NCBI GenBank assembly: GCA_029204225.1
Contig: CM055113.1
Span: 25,106,930-25,170,929 of the forward strand
DNA from: Diphasiastrum complanatum
Lineage: Eukaryota > Streptophyta > Lycopodiopsida > Lycopodiales > Lycopodiaceae
Reading direction: 5' to 3'
Length of the DNA: 64,000 nt
Part shown: positions 24,190 to 34,296 of the stretch, piece after piece
How positions within the stretch are numbered: position 1 is the first letter of the stretch
How the letters are laid out: each line of letters starts with the position of its first letter
Translations under genes and position numbers: made by a program
Notes under the pieces: model-generated
Seen by the model: only the letters and a program-made list of their open reading frames with translations
Told to the model about the DNA's origin: nothing
The model's database searches: none

Positions 24190-25330
24190 AAGTTGCAGGA
24201 GTTCACCATTTCTGACAATCTATCGTCACTTAGAACTCATTCATATAATATAGTGGAAGACCTTGTCTCCAGAATGCCCAATGTAGCTTTTAAACAGTTA
24301 TTAGAGGATAATCAGTATTATAAGAAAGAAATTAAGCAATTTCTGCAAAGGAAAAAAAGAAGAAGCAAAGTTACCGTTAGTCAATGTAGGACTAGTTAAC
24401 TATGGTGATGAAGGTCAACCCGAGATTCAGGTAGTAATCAATGGCTGTATTCTAGATATTGTGCCCATAGATTCTGGATCTAGTGTAAATATAATGACTG
24501 AAGAAACAACATATGAGTTAGGCATTCACCATAGAATAGCACCCACATTAAGACATTTAAGGCTAGCTGATGCAACTAGAAGATCACCGATAGGAGAATT
24601 GTCCCAAGTTACAGTCTATATTGGAGACCATAAGTTCCTATAGGAATTTATTATATTAAGGAATACAAGAGAATTATCGTATACAATATTATTAGGACGA
24701 CCATGGCTTTACCAAGTCGATGTCATAACCCACTGGAAGAAGAAGGAGATTACTTTCAGAGATCAAATGGAGGCACCGACGGGGAAAAGTCATAAAAGAA
24801 TTATGGTATCCTGGGAAAAGGATAAGTATGAAGGTGAGACACCTACATCATCCTTGAGCTATACTTCAGAGGATGAAGGACTTCAGTCCGTAAGAACTGA
24901 GAAAGGGAGACAGATTTGTCACATTAAGTATACCTGCATACAATAATAAAGTAGAATATGTAGATAGAGGAGATTGTGGAGTCCCAAAGATTAGTGCTAT
25001 TATAGGAGATCATACTATTGATAAAATACTAATAGACTCAGAATCTAGTATCAACTTAATAACAAAAACAATGGTTAAAGAATTAGGACTAGAAAAACAG
25101 ATTTAGTCTATTACTTACCATGAAATACATTTAGCAGACGCATTCAAATGCATCCTAGTAGGTGAGCTAAAGGGTATTAGTGTAGTTATAGAGGCAGAGA
25201 TGTTCGTTATGAATTTCTTTGTCATAAACCCAGTAGATACACCACCATATTCAATATTTTTTCGAGGACCATGGCTATATCAAGCAAATGCTATTATAAA
25301 CTGGTCTATCAAACAAATTTTTTTTCAGAC
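24190..25330 (+). pseudogene. Gypsy G gag end and two tandem retropepsin-like domains
   Basis: Gag-like residues near 24190-24350 include VEDLVSRMPNVAFKQLLED. Domain 1 (about 24390-24790) has VPIDSGSSVNIMTEET with a normal DSG, then, after one stop, ILLGRPWLYQVDVITHW. Domain 2 (about 24980-25325) repeats the plan: LIDSESSINLITKTM, where Glu replaces the Gly of DSG, then FFRGPWLYQANAIINW. The two are clearly related in order and spacing but well diverged. An active retropepsin is a dimer, so paired domains could form a single-chain enzyme; with the changed motif and stops this copy is unlikely to work. Confidence 0.75.
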
Positions 25331-25511
25331 ATTCTCACAGCCAGTCCAATAGGGGGTCACCTTTTGAGATGGGGTGAGGAGTTAGCCAGACCTACTGAAT
25401 CAGGGGATCAATTTCATAGAATGCTATGAGATTGACGAGGATGAGAAAATTCCCATAACATCCGAGTCAAGGGAAGTTCTGGGTGGAACCAGAGCAAGTC
25501 TGACCAAAGGA

Positions 25512-26582
25512 ATGGCGGATAAGACAGATTATGTAGAAATAGAAATTAATAAAGGTAAAATTTTGAGTTTATATAAACACCAATCAGACCAAGAACATGA
25601 AGAGTATATATTACTTCTTCAAAAATATCAAAACGTATTTGCTTGGTTGATGGACGATTTAACAAGAATACCAGTTAAATGGGGAGAACATAGAATAGAC
25701 CTTATTCAAATAACAATACCTATTAGGCAGTGCCAATATAAATTAAATCCAAAGTATTCCTTGTTAGTTAAAGACGAATTAGATAGGTGTCTTAGAGCGG
25801 GTATTATATATCTTGTTCTAAACAGTGAGTGGGTGTCACCAATAGTTATAGTACCTAAGAAGAAGATGGGCAAGATTAGAGTTTGTCAAGATTTTAGGAA
25901 ACTAAATGTTGCTACAGCAAAGGATTATCATCCTCTGTCTTTTACATATACTATTCTTGACCAGGTAGCTGGTCATGAACATTATAGTTTTTTAGACGAA
26001 TTCTCAGGTTATAATCAAGTTTTTGTTAAGGAGGAAGATAGATCCAAGACCACTTTTACCACTGATTGGGGGACGTACGCGTATACGCAAATGCCCTTTG
26101 GTCTTTGTAATGCACCTGCCACATTCCAACGTATGATGATGAACATTTTTCAAAAAAATTTATGGAAGTTTTTAGAAATTTTCATGGATGACTTCTGTGT
26201 TTTTTCATCAACTAAAGACCATTTAGACGCATTAGAGAAGACATTGAGAAGATGTCAAGAGACATCTCTTAAATTGCATCCGGCCAAGTGTTATTGTGGG
26301 ATGAGGGAAGGCATCTTGTTAGGACATAAAATTTTGAAGGACGACATTCAAGCCGACATCGAAAAAGTAGAGATGATTTTAGAGTTATTAGAACCAACCA
26401 ATCTACGAGAGCTTAGAGGATTTACAAGACACGTAGGATATTATCGTAGGATAATTAAGGGTTATGCCATAGTAGTAACTCCTTTAACAAGCTTATTTAA
26501 AAAGTCTGTTGAGTATCAGTCTGTTGAGTATCATTGGACACAAGACCATCAACAAGCTTTTGATAAGTTGAAACAGTCATAA
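25512..26582 (+). pseudogene. Gypsy G reverse transcriptase, open frame
   Basis: A 356-codon open frame. An N-terminal piece (LLQKYQNVFAW) leads to the reverse transcriptase palm and fingers: SEWVSPIVIVPKKKMGKIRVCQDFRKLN, then FLDEFSGYNQ with the first catalytic Asp, MPFGLCNAPATFQ and IFMDDFCVFS with the Asp pair. The thumb and connection (LRELRGFTRHVGYYRRIIKGYA, then TPLTSLFKK) follow. All key catalytic residues are present. The first in-frame ATG is at 25512, but in the element this is part of a longer polyprotein, so the start is arbitrary. A single TAA at 26580-26582 separates it from RNase H. Confidence 0.9.
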
Positions 26583-27229
26583 GCAGAAGCAACTGGAGTT
26601 AGACCTCCAAATTGGGCTAAAAAGTTCCATGTATATGTAGACACATCATCATTTGCAATAGGTGTAGTGCTTAGTCAAAATATAGATTCCCCAATTTATT
26701 ATGCGGATAGACAACTTGCAGCATCAGAAAAAATCTATTCTGCTACAGAGCGTGAAGCACTAGGAATGATTTATTCAGTAAAAAAATATAGATATTATCT
26801 TTTAGGAGACCCTTTCATTTTTCATGTAGATCACTATGCATTGAAATATTTAGTGAATAAACCTGATCTTTCGGGTAGGGTAGCTAAATGGGTATTGTTA
26901 TTAGATGAGTTTAATTATGAAGTCGAATTAAGAAGAGGCAAAGATAATCAAATGCTGATTATATATCCTACCTCCAAACAAAAAATCAGTTTGATCCCAT
27001 TTCTGATGAATTTCCAGACGAACATATAATGCATATTCAATCGGAAACATCAATTTATATGGACATTATTAACTTTTTATAGGACCAGATTTATGTTGAT
27101 CATTTTAATAAACAGCAAAAAACTGTTTTTCTTTCAAAAGTAGGACCTTATACGATTATAAATAAAATATTGTATAAATTAGGAACCGACGATAACCTTC
27201 GTCGATGTTTAGAACCAATCAAGACGACC
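26583..27229 (+). pseudogene. Gypsy G RNase H and start of integrase
   Basis: Directly after the stop at 26582 the same frame continues with WAKKFHVYVDTSSFAIGVVL (first RNase H Asp), YYADRQLAASEKIYSATERE (Glu) and FHVDHYALKYLVNKPDLSGR. A further stop at 27028 and one near 27080 follow. The segment ILYKLGTDDNLRRCLEP matches the stretch just before the zinc-binding HHCC of Gypsy integrase; the zinc finger itself and the catalytic core are absent. Similarity ends near 27229. Confidence 0.82.
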
Positions 27230-27243
27230 ACTGGAAATAGATT

Positions 27244-27545
27244 TTCGATTTAGGAAAGGCAATCAGATTTATAAGCAACATGCCGAAGAGGCAATTCTGT
27301 GGCGAATAAGTGCCGAAGTGATAGTGGGAGCATATGTATCTCATGGGAGACACATGATCGACCCAACAGCTTGGAAGGGCGTACAAGAAAGAATTATCCA
27401 GACCTTCCAACTGCAATACTTGCAACCCCAAATGGCTGCATATGAGAAATTGAAGGAAGAACTGGAAGAGGCTAAGTTTCAATCAAGCCAAATCCAGAAT
27501 TTTGAAGACGAAGAACCTGTCCAGCGCCAAGACCAGTCTACATAG
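27244..27545 (+). CDS. Unrecognised ~100-codon coiled-coil frame
   Basis: An open frame from F-R-K-G-N-Q to a stop at 27543-27545 reads HGRHMIDPTAWKGVQERI, then a heptad-like stretch YEKLKEELEEAKFQSSQI rich in Glu and Lys. It has no ATG at its left edge (the first Met is about 24 codons in) and follows the truncated integrase of Gypsy G. It could be a gag or extra ORF of another retroelement. It is not recognised, and no function is proposed. Confidence 0.35.
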
Positions 27546-27740
27546 ATGGATGAGCTAACCAAAGATATGTCAGAGAAGGCCATCTAGACAGATATTGTTT
27601 TTAAGCAAATCCAGAAAGATCAATAGGTCCAAACTGAACTTGAGGATGCTGCGAAGCCAAAATCATGCAGTGACAAAGCTGCTGCAGACCAACCAACAAC
27701 TCTAGCCATCATTCCGTAGCAGGCTGAAGCATCACATTAA

Positions 27741-27837
27741 CATGCAATCATAAAGGTGCATAGATTCTTGACATGCAATCATAAGGGTTCATAGATTCTT
27801 GACATGCAATCATAAGGGTTCATAGATTCTTGACATG
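27741..27837 (+). repeat. 31-bp tandem repeat, 3 copies
   Basis: Units CATGCAATCATAAGGGTTCA... start at 27741, 27772 and 27803 and are almost identical. They pass into the next array, which shares the ACATGCA core. Confidence 0.93.
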
Positions 27838-28185
27838 AAACAATCATGAAGTGACATGCATGGTCATTTGGCAATGCATGGTGTGACATGCAAACTTCAA
27901 ATCTGACATGCAAGTTTTAGATCTGACATGCAAGCTCTAGATCTGACATGCATGGACAATAGGCCATAGATGCTACGACATGCAAGATTCAAATCTAACA
28001 TGCAAGCTCTAAATCTGACATGCATGGACAATAGACCATAGATACTATGACATGCAAGTTTCAAATCTGACATGCAAGCTCTAGGTCTGACATGCATAGA
28101 CAATAGGCCACAGATGGCATGACATGCAAGCTCTAGATTTGACATGCTTAAACAATAGGCCACTAATAGCCCGACATGCAAAAGT
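27838..28185. repeat. ACATGCA-core tandem array with ~72-bp higher-order period
   Basis: About 20-bp units of GACATGCAAGCTCTAGATCT type alternate with GACATGCATGGACAATAGGCC units to give a longer period near 72 bp, about 3.5 copies. Because 72 is a multiple of three, the minus strand stays open and spells a 24-residue repeat (YGLLSMHVRxRACMSDLKLAC style). This is an artefact of the repeat, not a likely gene. CATGCATG, the RY motif bound by B3 factors in seed plants, occurs at 27947-27954 and in nearby units. Confidence 0.9.
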
Positions 28186-28867
28186 ATTGATCAACCATTC
28201 TTACACAATTTCAAGAGCATACCATGGTTTTGAGAGAAGGTGAAAGTGAGAGAGGGAGATAGAGAGTGTGTGTGGGTTTGTGTGTGATGTGAAAGAGAGA
28301 TAGAAATCCGAGGGTTTGAGCTCCAAAAATCCTGCAATCACAAAATGACATAGTCTGCTTGAGGTGATGCCTCAATCCTCTTCTCCAAGGCACCTGTATA
28401 CAACCAACAACAAAATGGCAGAGAGTTTGGATGCATCATCCTTCAATCCTCCTAGTAGAGGGCCACATTTCCACTTATATAGAGAGTGGAGAGTCCTTCC
28501 AAAGTGAGTGAGGTGTCAAGTTCAAGTGCATGAGGAGTGAGGAAGACTCCAATTGGACTTAGGGTGAAGTGGAGTGCATGGATGAGGTGTATTAGTTAGA
28601 GAGGGTGAATGGGTGATGTGTATTAGCCTGGGAGAGTTATTCTGGTGATTTGGCATATGAAGTGAGAGTGTAGGAGGGCGTCCCATTCTAGGTGTCAAAT
28701 TGCCTAGAATGCATGAGAAAAGTAGGTGGTACAAGGTTCAAACTTGACTTTTAATTACATATAATTTTACATGGTTACAACTTGGAAATTCACCCAAGTG
28801 CAATTATCCTATGGAAGAGCCAAGGTATGTGTCCATCTTGTATTTGCATAATGTCCATCAATTCCTA
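28186..28867. other. No gene seen; GA/GT-rich patches
   Basis: A GA- and GT-rich patch (28230-28310) is followed by unremarkable sequence. Short minus-strand frames here lack motifs. Confidence 0.4.
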
Positions 28868-29280
28868 GGCACTTATTTTTAGAGGTTGCCCATCCTCAAT
28901 CTTGTTCATTGGCACTTATTTTCTAGAGGTTGCCCATCCTCAATCATGGTGGAACAAGTCACTAGGGTGATCAGATCCTAGGCCTTATCCTGTTCTTTGT
29001 AGACTCCTCTGAGCCTTCATTATAGACTTAGTAATAAGCCTTCTTTATAGACTCTACTGAGCCTTCTTTATAGACTTTATCAAAAAGCCTTCTTAATATT
29101 GTCTTTAAGCTTAGAGAGCTTCTTGTTTCGATTCTTGTTCTTCTGGCACTTTCTCGAGTACCTACACATACCCTCAAAGAGAGATCAGTCCTTAAGCCCA
29201 GAGGGCTTCTTATTCTTGTTCAAATTCTTCAGGTACATTCGTGTGTACCTGCACATCTCTTCAAAGAAAGGTCAGTGTTC
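28868..29280. repeat. Three short tandem duplications
   Basis: A 43-bp unit (GGCACTTATTTTTAGAGGTT...) starts at 28868 and 28911. A shorter unit GAGCCTTCTTTATAGACT repeats around 29010-29080. A unit of about 88 bp (TTAAGC-rich, ending AGATCAGTC or AGGTCAGTG) is present twice, at about 29102 and 29190. Confidence 0.8.
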
Positions 29281-29619
29281 ATAATACCATAAAACATGGT
29301 TCATAGAAAATTCTTAGTTCTACAGGTGTCAATGCTTGTTACTCAATTCATTAAAGTAATCAAATTCATACAATATCCTAACATAATATTGATCAATAAT
29401 AATTCTAAATCATCAAAGTCTATCTGTGCTTTAAAGCTGGGAAAGTCTTAATTACTTTGGGGCAATTTGTCCTACAAATTACACCTTGTCATGTCTTTTG
29501 CTGTTTTCATGCAGTACAAACAAGAGTGTTTAGAGTTAGCACCATGAGATACATTGAACATACATTTTAATGTCTTTAGATCTCATGCTAAATGTCGTTC
29601 AATGTTGAAAGTGCCAATT
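29281..29619. other. No gene seen
   Basis: AT-rich DNA between the tandem duplications and the Gypsy leader repeat. No motif or paired repeat was recognised. Confidence 0.35.
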
Positions 29620-30740
29620 CCAAGAATATTGAGTGGAACTCCCGACGAAGGTTCAAGAGTGATGTTGTTATTTTTACAGAAAAGAGTACTTTTTTTTGAC
29701 AAAAATAGCTCTATGTTGAAAATTGTCACTTCTCACTTGACATTGGTTCATGTAAATATTGATCAAACATTAGAATATGTTGATGATCTGATTTCACACG
29801 CGTGGAGCCTGTTCCCACGTGTGAAAGAATGTACTTTTCATGTTTTTATATATCTAAATTGATTTTGTATCATTCTAGTTAGTGTGAACATGAAATGACT
29901 AGTTTTTAGTCAAGTTGACTAGTCACCTACAAATTAGCTTTTCCTTGCATGTGCATGAGTAAATGCTCCCACATGGCAAGTGGATGTTCACACGCGTGTA
30001 TAGAGTACTAGAAGATAAGAGTTAACCATTTTCCTTAGATCCTATTTTGTAGGGAATATTCCTATATTCTAGGAGACTAGCTTTTTGGATTTTAGTCATA
30101 TTCTAGAAGGTCAACTATTGGATAAGGACCAAGGATGGATCAAATGGATAGATCTGAGTGATGTGGCACTCTTCACACGTGTGAAGGCCTGCTGGACTTT
30201 ACCAGACTCATAGATGTACTTGATCCATAAAAGGATCATCATTTTGCTAAGAAGATTGATGAGACTTTTGCACTCTACACTTTTGTGAGGTTTCTAGTCA
30301 TTTGTCTTCTGATTTTTATGTATGATTGCTATCTAGTATCATTGTACTTGTTGTTTCAAGTGCAGGCCGTACAGTGGACAGTACTCCACACGTGTGAGGC
30401 CACTCTCACTAAAAAATGATGTGTGGATCCATTGCTCTTGCTTAAATCCAAGTGTAGTGAATCTAGATCAAGATCTAATGTGTAGAACTTGATAGATTCA
30501 TTGATTAAGCAACCAATAACTCTCTATGATTGTAAAGTACAATTATTGTCCTAAAAACTGTAAAATTTATCACTCTATATAACAAATAACCTTGACCTAA
30601 CGTTCACCCAACTTACTAATTATCAAAAATAATAAAATGGACTGATTGTGACTCTGGCAAAGGTTCAAGCAAAGGTTCCTCTCTGAGAACTAATATTCTT
30701 GCAGAAAGGTGTAAAACTTTCTACAAAAGGTTACTGACAA
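29620..30740. repeat. Gypsy leader-like repeat, copy 1, interrupted by a solo LTR
   Basis: 29640-29713 and 30573-30738 together match 56640-56895 in the same order (GACAAAAATAGCTC then ATATAACAAATAACCTTGAC, then TTCTTGCAGAAAGGTGTAA). The copy at 56.7 kb is continuous across the point where this one holds the insert 29714-30572. On minus it runs down from the Athila-type primer site at 31.3 kb, so it is probably the untranslated leader of a Gypsy element. Confidence 0.75.
29714..30572. mobile_element. Solo LTR with TSD CTCTA
   Basis: An 859-base segment with LTR-like ends TGTTGAAAAT and ATTTATCA, flanked by the 5-bp duplication CTCTA (29709-29713 and 30573-30577). The paralogue at 56.74 kb lacks the segment and has one copy of the target, CTCGA. 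Inside are CATAAAAGG (near 30225), a possible TATA box, and several ACACGTGTG palindromes. There is no coding sequence, which fits a solo LTR left by LTR-LTR recombination. Strand is not certain; the TATA-like site favours plus. Confidence 0.8.
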
Positions 30741-31311
30741 CTAGTGGAATAGTCACTTTAGCCTTCTAATTTTTTAATTAACCTTCGCCGATCTAGCTAT
30801 AAGTAAATCTGGGTCAGAGATCTATATACCGTAGACCAAGCGAATGATGGTTTTCAATATTTTTCTGATTTCATGAGTTTTTTTTCACTTTATTTGGTAG
30901 TTTTTCTTCAATTTTTGGAAATTGGTTGGGACGTAACCTTCGCCCTTCAAACTGTAGCTTCATTGCATCAGGGTGGGCTTGCTTGCAGCGAAGGTAGGTT
31001 GCAAAGGAACATTAAGTTATCAGTGTCTGAAAATTTTGGCTCTTTTGTCACCAAAATAGTAGAAATGAGCGATTTCTTTTTGTTTCTCTAATTTCTTCAG
31101 ATCCAAATGGATCTTAGGAATGGTGATCTATCTGGACTTCTTTGCTCAACAATCAAAATAGATTCCAAGCAAAAACTCCACACAAATTAAACAAAATTCT
31201 TCCAAAATTAATCCTAAAATGTAAGATGCCTAAATACAAGCTAACATCCATCCATGGATTAAAAATATGCTGAAAATAAAAAATTGGCATAGCTCCCCGA
31301 CAACGGCGCCA
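30741..31311 (-). other. Gypsy (Athila-type) primer site and leader
   Basis: On minus, 31311-31293 reads TGGCGCCGTTGTCGGGGA, the familiar plant Athila/Tat primer site. It lies next to LTR-like sequence starting at 31316 (TGTAGCG on plus). The leader then runs down to the repeat at 30738. No clear gag was found below it. Confidence 0.75.
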
Positions 31312-31315
31312 AAAT

Positions 31316-31505
31316 TGTAGCGAGTATTTCCTATCCACCTTCAACCCTAAATCCAAGCACATCAAACATCAAAGGAGATAAAGAGGATTAATATGTTGTC
31401 ACGTAGAGATTCGTTCCCATGAGAGCGATAACATAGTTTAGATTAAAGCACATGCGTATGATTCCACAATTAACACTAAGATTAACACTACTCAAGCAAG
31501 GGTAA

Positions 31506-31574
<69 letters not shown>

Positions 31575-32026
31575 AAGTATAACAAACATCAATCCCAACA
31601 ATCAATAAATCCAAATAAAAACAAGATCCAAATAAAGCATGAGAGATGGAGCAAGAAAGAAGAGCAAGGACATCTTATTTCAATTTGAAAGAGGCTCAAC
31701 CTGCTTTATTGAAATAAATATATAAAATGAATCACAAAGCACCACTATACATAGTGGATTTTAGGGCTTTGGCCTCAAATCCTATTGGCCAATTTCCACC
31801 TCCCTTATTATTTGAAATTTTGGGAGAGCTCTTTTTATTCACTAACTTGACTATTAGGCCTTGCGACATTAAATTCCTGCAAAAAGACCTAAAGTCCTTT
31901 TATTAATTTCTAACTAATCAAATAACTATGTGATCATCGGGTTGGACTTACACACGCAGCGTGCCAAATCCCTCTCACTTATTAACTAGAGTTAGAGTTG
32001 TCTTGGGATATGCAAACCCTCCAACA
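31316..32026 (-). repeat. Candidate Athila-type LTR
   Basis: Read on minus it would start TGTTGGAGGG at 32026 and end CGCTACA at 31316, five bases from the primer site. Length is about 711 bases and includes the (CT)n tract at 31509-31571. The primer-site edge is firm; the far edge is chosen from the TG...CA rule only, since no second LTR is present. Confidence 0.5.
31509..31571 (+). repeat. (CT)n microsatellite
   Basis: 63 bases of pure CT inside the candidate Athila-type LTR. It produces artificial Arg-Glu repeat frames on minus. Confidence 0.97.
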
Positions 32027-32039
32027 AAAGTCCTAGATG

Positions 32040-33330
32040 AAAAGCACCAGATAGTAAGATCCATGGCCTTGGATTTCCAAAACCACTAACTTTACCTGCT
32101 CCTCCAATAAAACAAGCTCCTCATGCCAATATGGTGGAGCCAGAAGCCACAAGTAGCCATGAGCATTGGAATTATAATATGAAACAAGACAGTGGACCTT
32201 CAGAGCAATATGCTATCTATGCTACTGCACAACAACAACAGTCTAGACATTGTAGAATGTCCAAATAAAGACAAATTTAATCATTTTTTTCGACAATGCG
32301 GATATTGTTATAAAGATTGTCCCCAGCGAGACCAAAACCACCACTTGTAACTGCTCTATTGATATGACTACGATTAAAACAAGACAAGTAGTTGGTTCTA
32401 TTATGAGGAAATCCATTAATCCATCTGCACCAATTATCGTTATCAAAAGAGCTCATAAACAGAAAGAAGTTGCTGCTGAACCAACATTTGTAGAATCTGT
32501 ACCATTTACTGATCTACCTACTAGTTTTGGGGTCTATCCAAATATCAACTCCGAGAAGAAGAAATAACATAATATGTGGTAGTGGATTAAAGACTTACAA
32601 AAAGAAAAAGCCTTGGAAAATGCCAGAGCTGCAACAGAAGTTCATTCTGTACATGCGCCATTAACAGACTTACCAGATCCTTTGCATAGATCTCGTCAGC
32701 ATATTGATGTTAATACCCAATTGCATTATCGTGAAGAGCCATTTAAGATGACAGAACCAGAGACGTCACAAACAGAGCTGATCATAAATATTCTATCTAG
32801 TAAGATGGATATTACATTGAGAGATTTCTTAAAGTTGGTGCCTCAAGCTAAAGAAGTATTAATTGAGAAATTGACCAAAATTAAACCAAAAGTCCAGCGG
32901 GAACCACTATATTGTGCCGGATATGAAGAATTAAACAAAGTACTCAATGTAGGAGCCGCTTGGGAGAGCGAACAAAGGAACATCACCTTACCGATTTAAC
33001 ATAAACATTTTGATTACGAGGCAACAATGGTAGATGGAGGGTCAGGAGTCAATCTTATTTCTACTAAATTGTGTGCGAAATGGGGTTTTACCAAGATGAA
33101 ACCTACGACTTTTGTAATTAAGTTGGTTGATCAGTCTACAATTCCAACCTAAAGGCATGGTGGAAGACATACCAGTTTATCAGATTTTATTGGGACACCC
33201 TTGGTTACGAGTTGCGCAAGTAATTCATAACTGGGGTATAGGCAAAATCACGTTTGAAAACCGTGAGCGAGCAGTCAAAGTTGATCCATTGACTTGGACC
33301 AGTGATTCAAAAGGGAGATAATGATTCTTC
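32040..33330 (+). pseudogene. Gypsy H gag end and protease-like domain
   Basis: A zinc-knuckle-like stretch (CGYCYKDCP near 32296) comes first. The frame 32613-32999 follows, with ITLRDFLKLVPQAKEVLIEKL, a gag C-terminal segment. After a stop, MVDGGSGVNLISTKLCAKWGF (near 33028) is retropepsin-like with the triad D-G-G instead of D-S-G. After a frameshift comes YQILLGHPWLRVAQVIHNWGIGKITF. The layout matches the two protease-like domains of Gypsy G, so this is a related element in the same orientation. Reverse transcriptase is absent. Stops and shifts make it a remnant. Confidence 0.72.
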
Positions 33331-33890
33331 CACAATGGATCATACTTGTGACCGAACAACAAAAGCTTTGGGAGTACACTACAATTCTCAAACTGATAAT
33401 GTTAACTGGAATCAAGCACTTGCAACTGTGGATTGTACAGAGGGCTACATGTGTTCGTTCTCCGTGTGTCAAGTTAATCTTCTTCATCTTTTGATACTTT
33501 GCATTTGCCCGATGTATATTTATGTAGAATTGCATCTCCAAATTCCAATTGTAGATTGGGAGTCTGGGACTATTCTCATCCAAGGGTGCTCGAGAGCTCT
33601 AGCCTCGGCCATTATTTCTCCACATTTAAGGAGCTATCCATCACCCTCCTATAGCGTATGGGATGTAACTAAACCCAATGCGAAAACATTAGTTAAGACT
33701 AGAAGTACTCCAGAGTTTAATCCTTAGTTGTAGTATGTGGAATCTAGATCTATAACTTTAAAAAATTGGGACACATCCTAAAAGAGTACGTTTAAGTACA
33801 CTGGCAAAAGCACAGAAGTACGTGACTACGCTCCAACGAATCCCTAGCCAACCAAAAAGACGCAAACTCTGAATCCTAAGACACGCTGAT
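33331..33890. other. Gypsy H tail or intergenic DNA
   Basis: A 141-codon frame (33302-33727) follows Gypsy H but shows no recognised domain. It is probably the element's broken continuation. From about 33770 the composition changes to the promoter of the next gene. Confidence 0.4.
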
Positions 33891-34296
33891 GACCGTTGGA
33901 TTTGCGAGACGTAAAATTTCATTGAATCTGACGGAGCGGGGCGAAGGCTCCCCGTGCCAATGGGCGCTTCCCCTCCCCCTCTATCGTTGCTCTCTCTTAT
34001 TGCTGCGTTCTTTATTTCATTGTTTTCGTTTGCGATGGCGATGGAGCGATAGTATTTCACAAGTAGAAGGCAATGCTTGTTCTGGCTGAGCTTCTTCGGG
34101 TGTGGCGATCCGCTGCTGCGGCGCCTTCGTTGGATCCATAACGATCCGTGTGGAGCTTGTGCAGATCTAATGCGGAGCTGCATTCAGGACGAGATTTGTG
34201 CGTAGATCCCTCACCAGTAGAAATAGCATTTGGTATATCCGGTTTTGTTTGAATGTTGTGGGGATGCCACTCGCTCTTTGAACAGAAATTTGCTTG
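33890..34296 (+). promoter_or_regulatory. Probable promoter and 5'-UTR exon of the methyltransferase gene
   Basis: GC-richer sequence with a pyrimidine-rich patch (CCCCTCCCCCTCTATCG near 33969, then CTCTCTCTTATTGC), typical around plant transcription starts. It ends at a strong donor, TTG|GTAAGT (intron from 34297). The matching acceptor is GTGCTGCAG at 36970-36978, 42 bases before the coding ATG. Two upstream ORFs lie in this exon: 5 codons at 34034 and 22 codons at 34073-34141. The exon is inferred from composition and splice sites; no transcript evidence is available here. Confidence 0.5.

Larger units (their letters stand above)
24190..27229 (+). mobile_element. Gypsy G: gag end, two protease-like domains, RT, RNase H
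   Basis: A Ty3/Gypsy fragment on plus, with no LTRs found. The order is gag C-terminus, protease-like domain 1, protease-like domain 2, reverse transcriptase, RNase H, then the first residues of integrase. It starts at the edge of Copia F's LTR and stops within the integrase N-terminus at about 27229. The domain style (FLDEFSGYNQ, MPFGLCNAPATFQRMM, IFMDDF) suits the Athila/Tat side of plant Gypsy elements. Few stops remain in the polymerase part, so decay is mild there. Confidence 0.85.

Noticed and set aside
23675-24253. 192-codon plus-strand frame as a gene
   Set aside because: It lies within the Copia F LTR, is Ser/Phe/Leu-rich and has no motif.
27897-28181. 94-codon minus-strand frame with a 24-residue repeat
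   Set aside because: It is the translation of the 72-bp tandem array, and the frame ends with the array.
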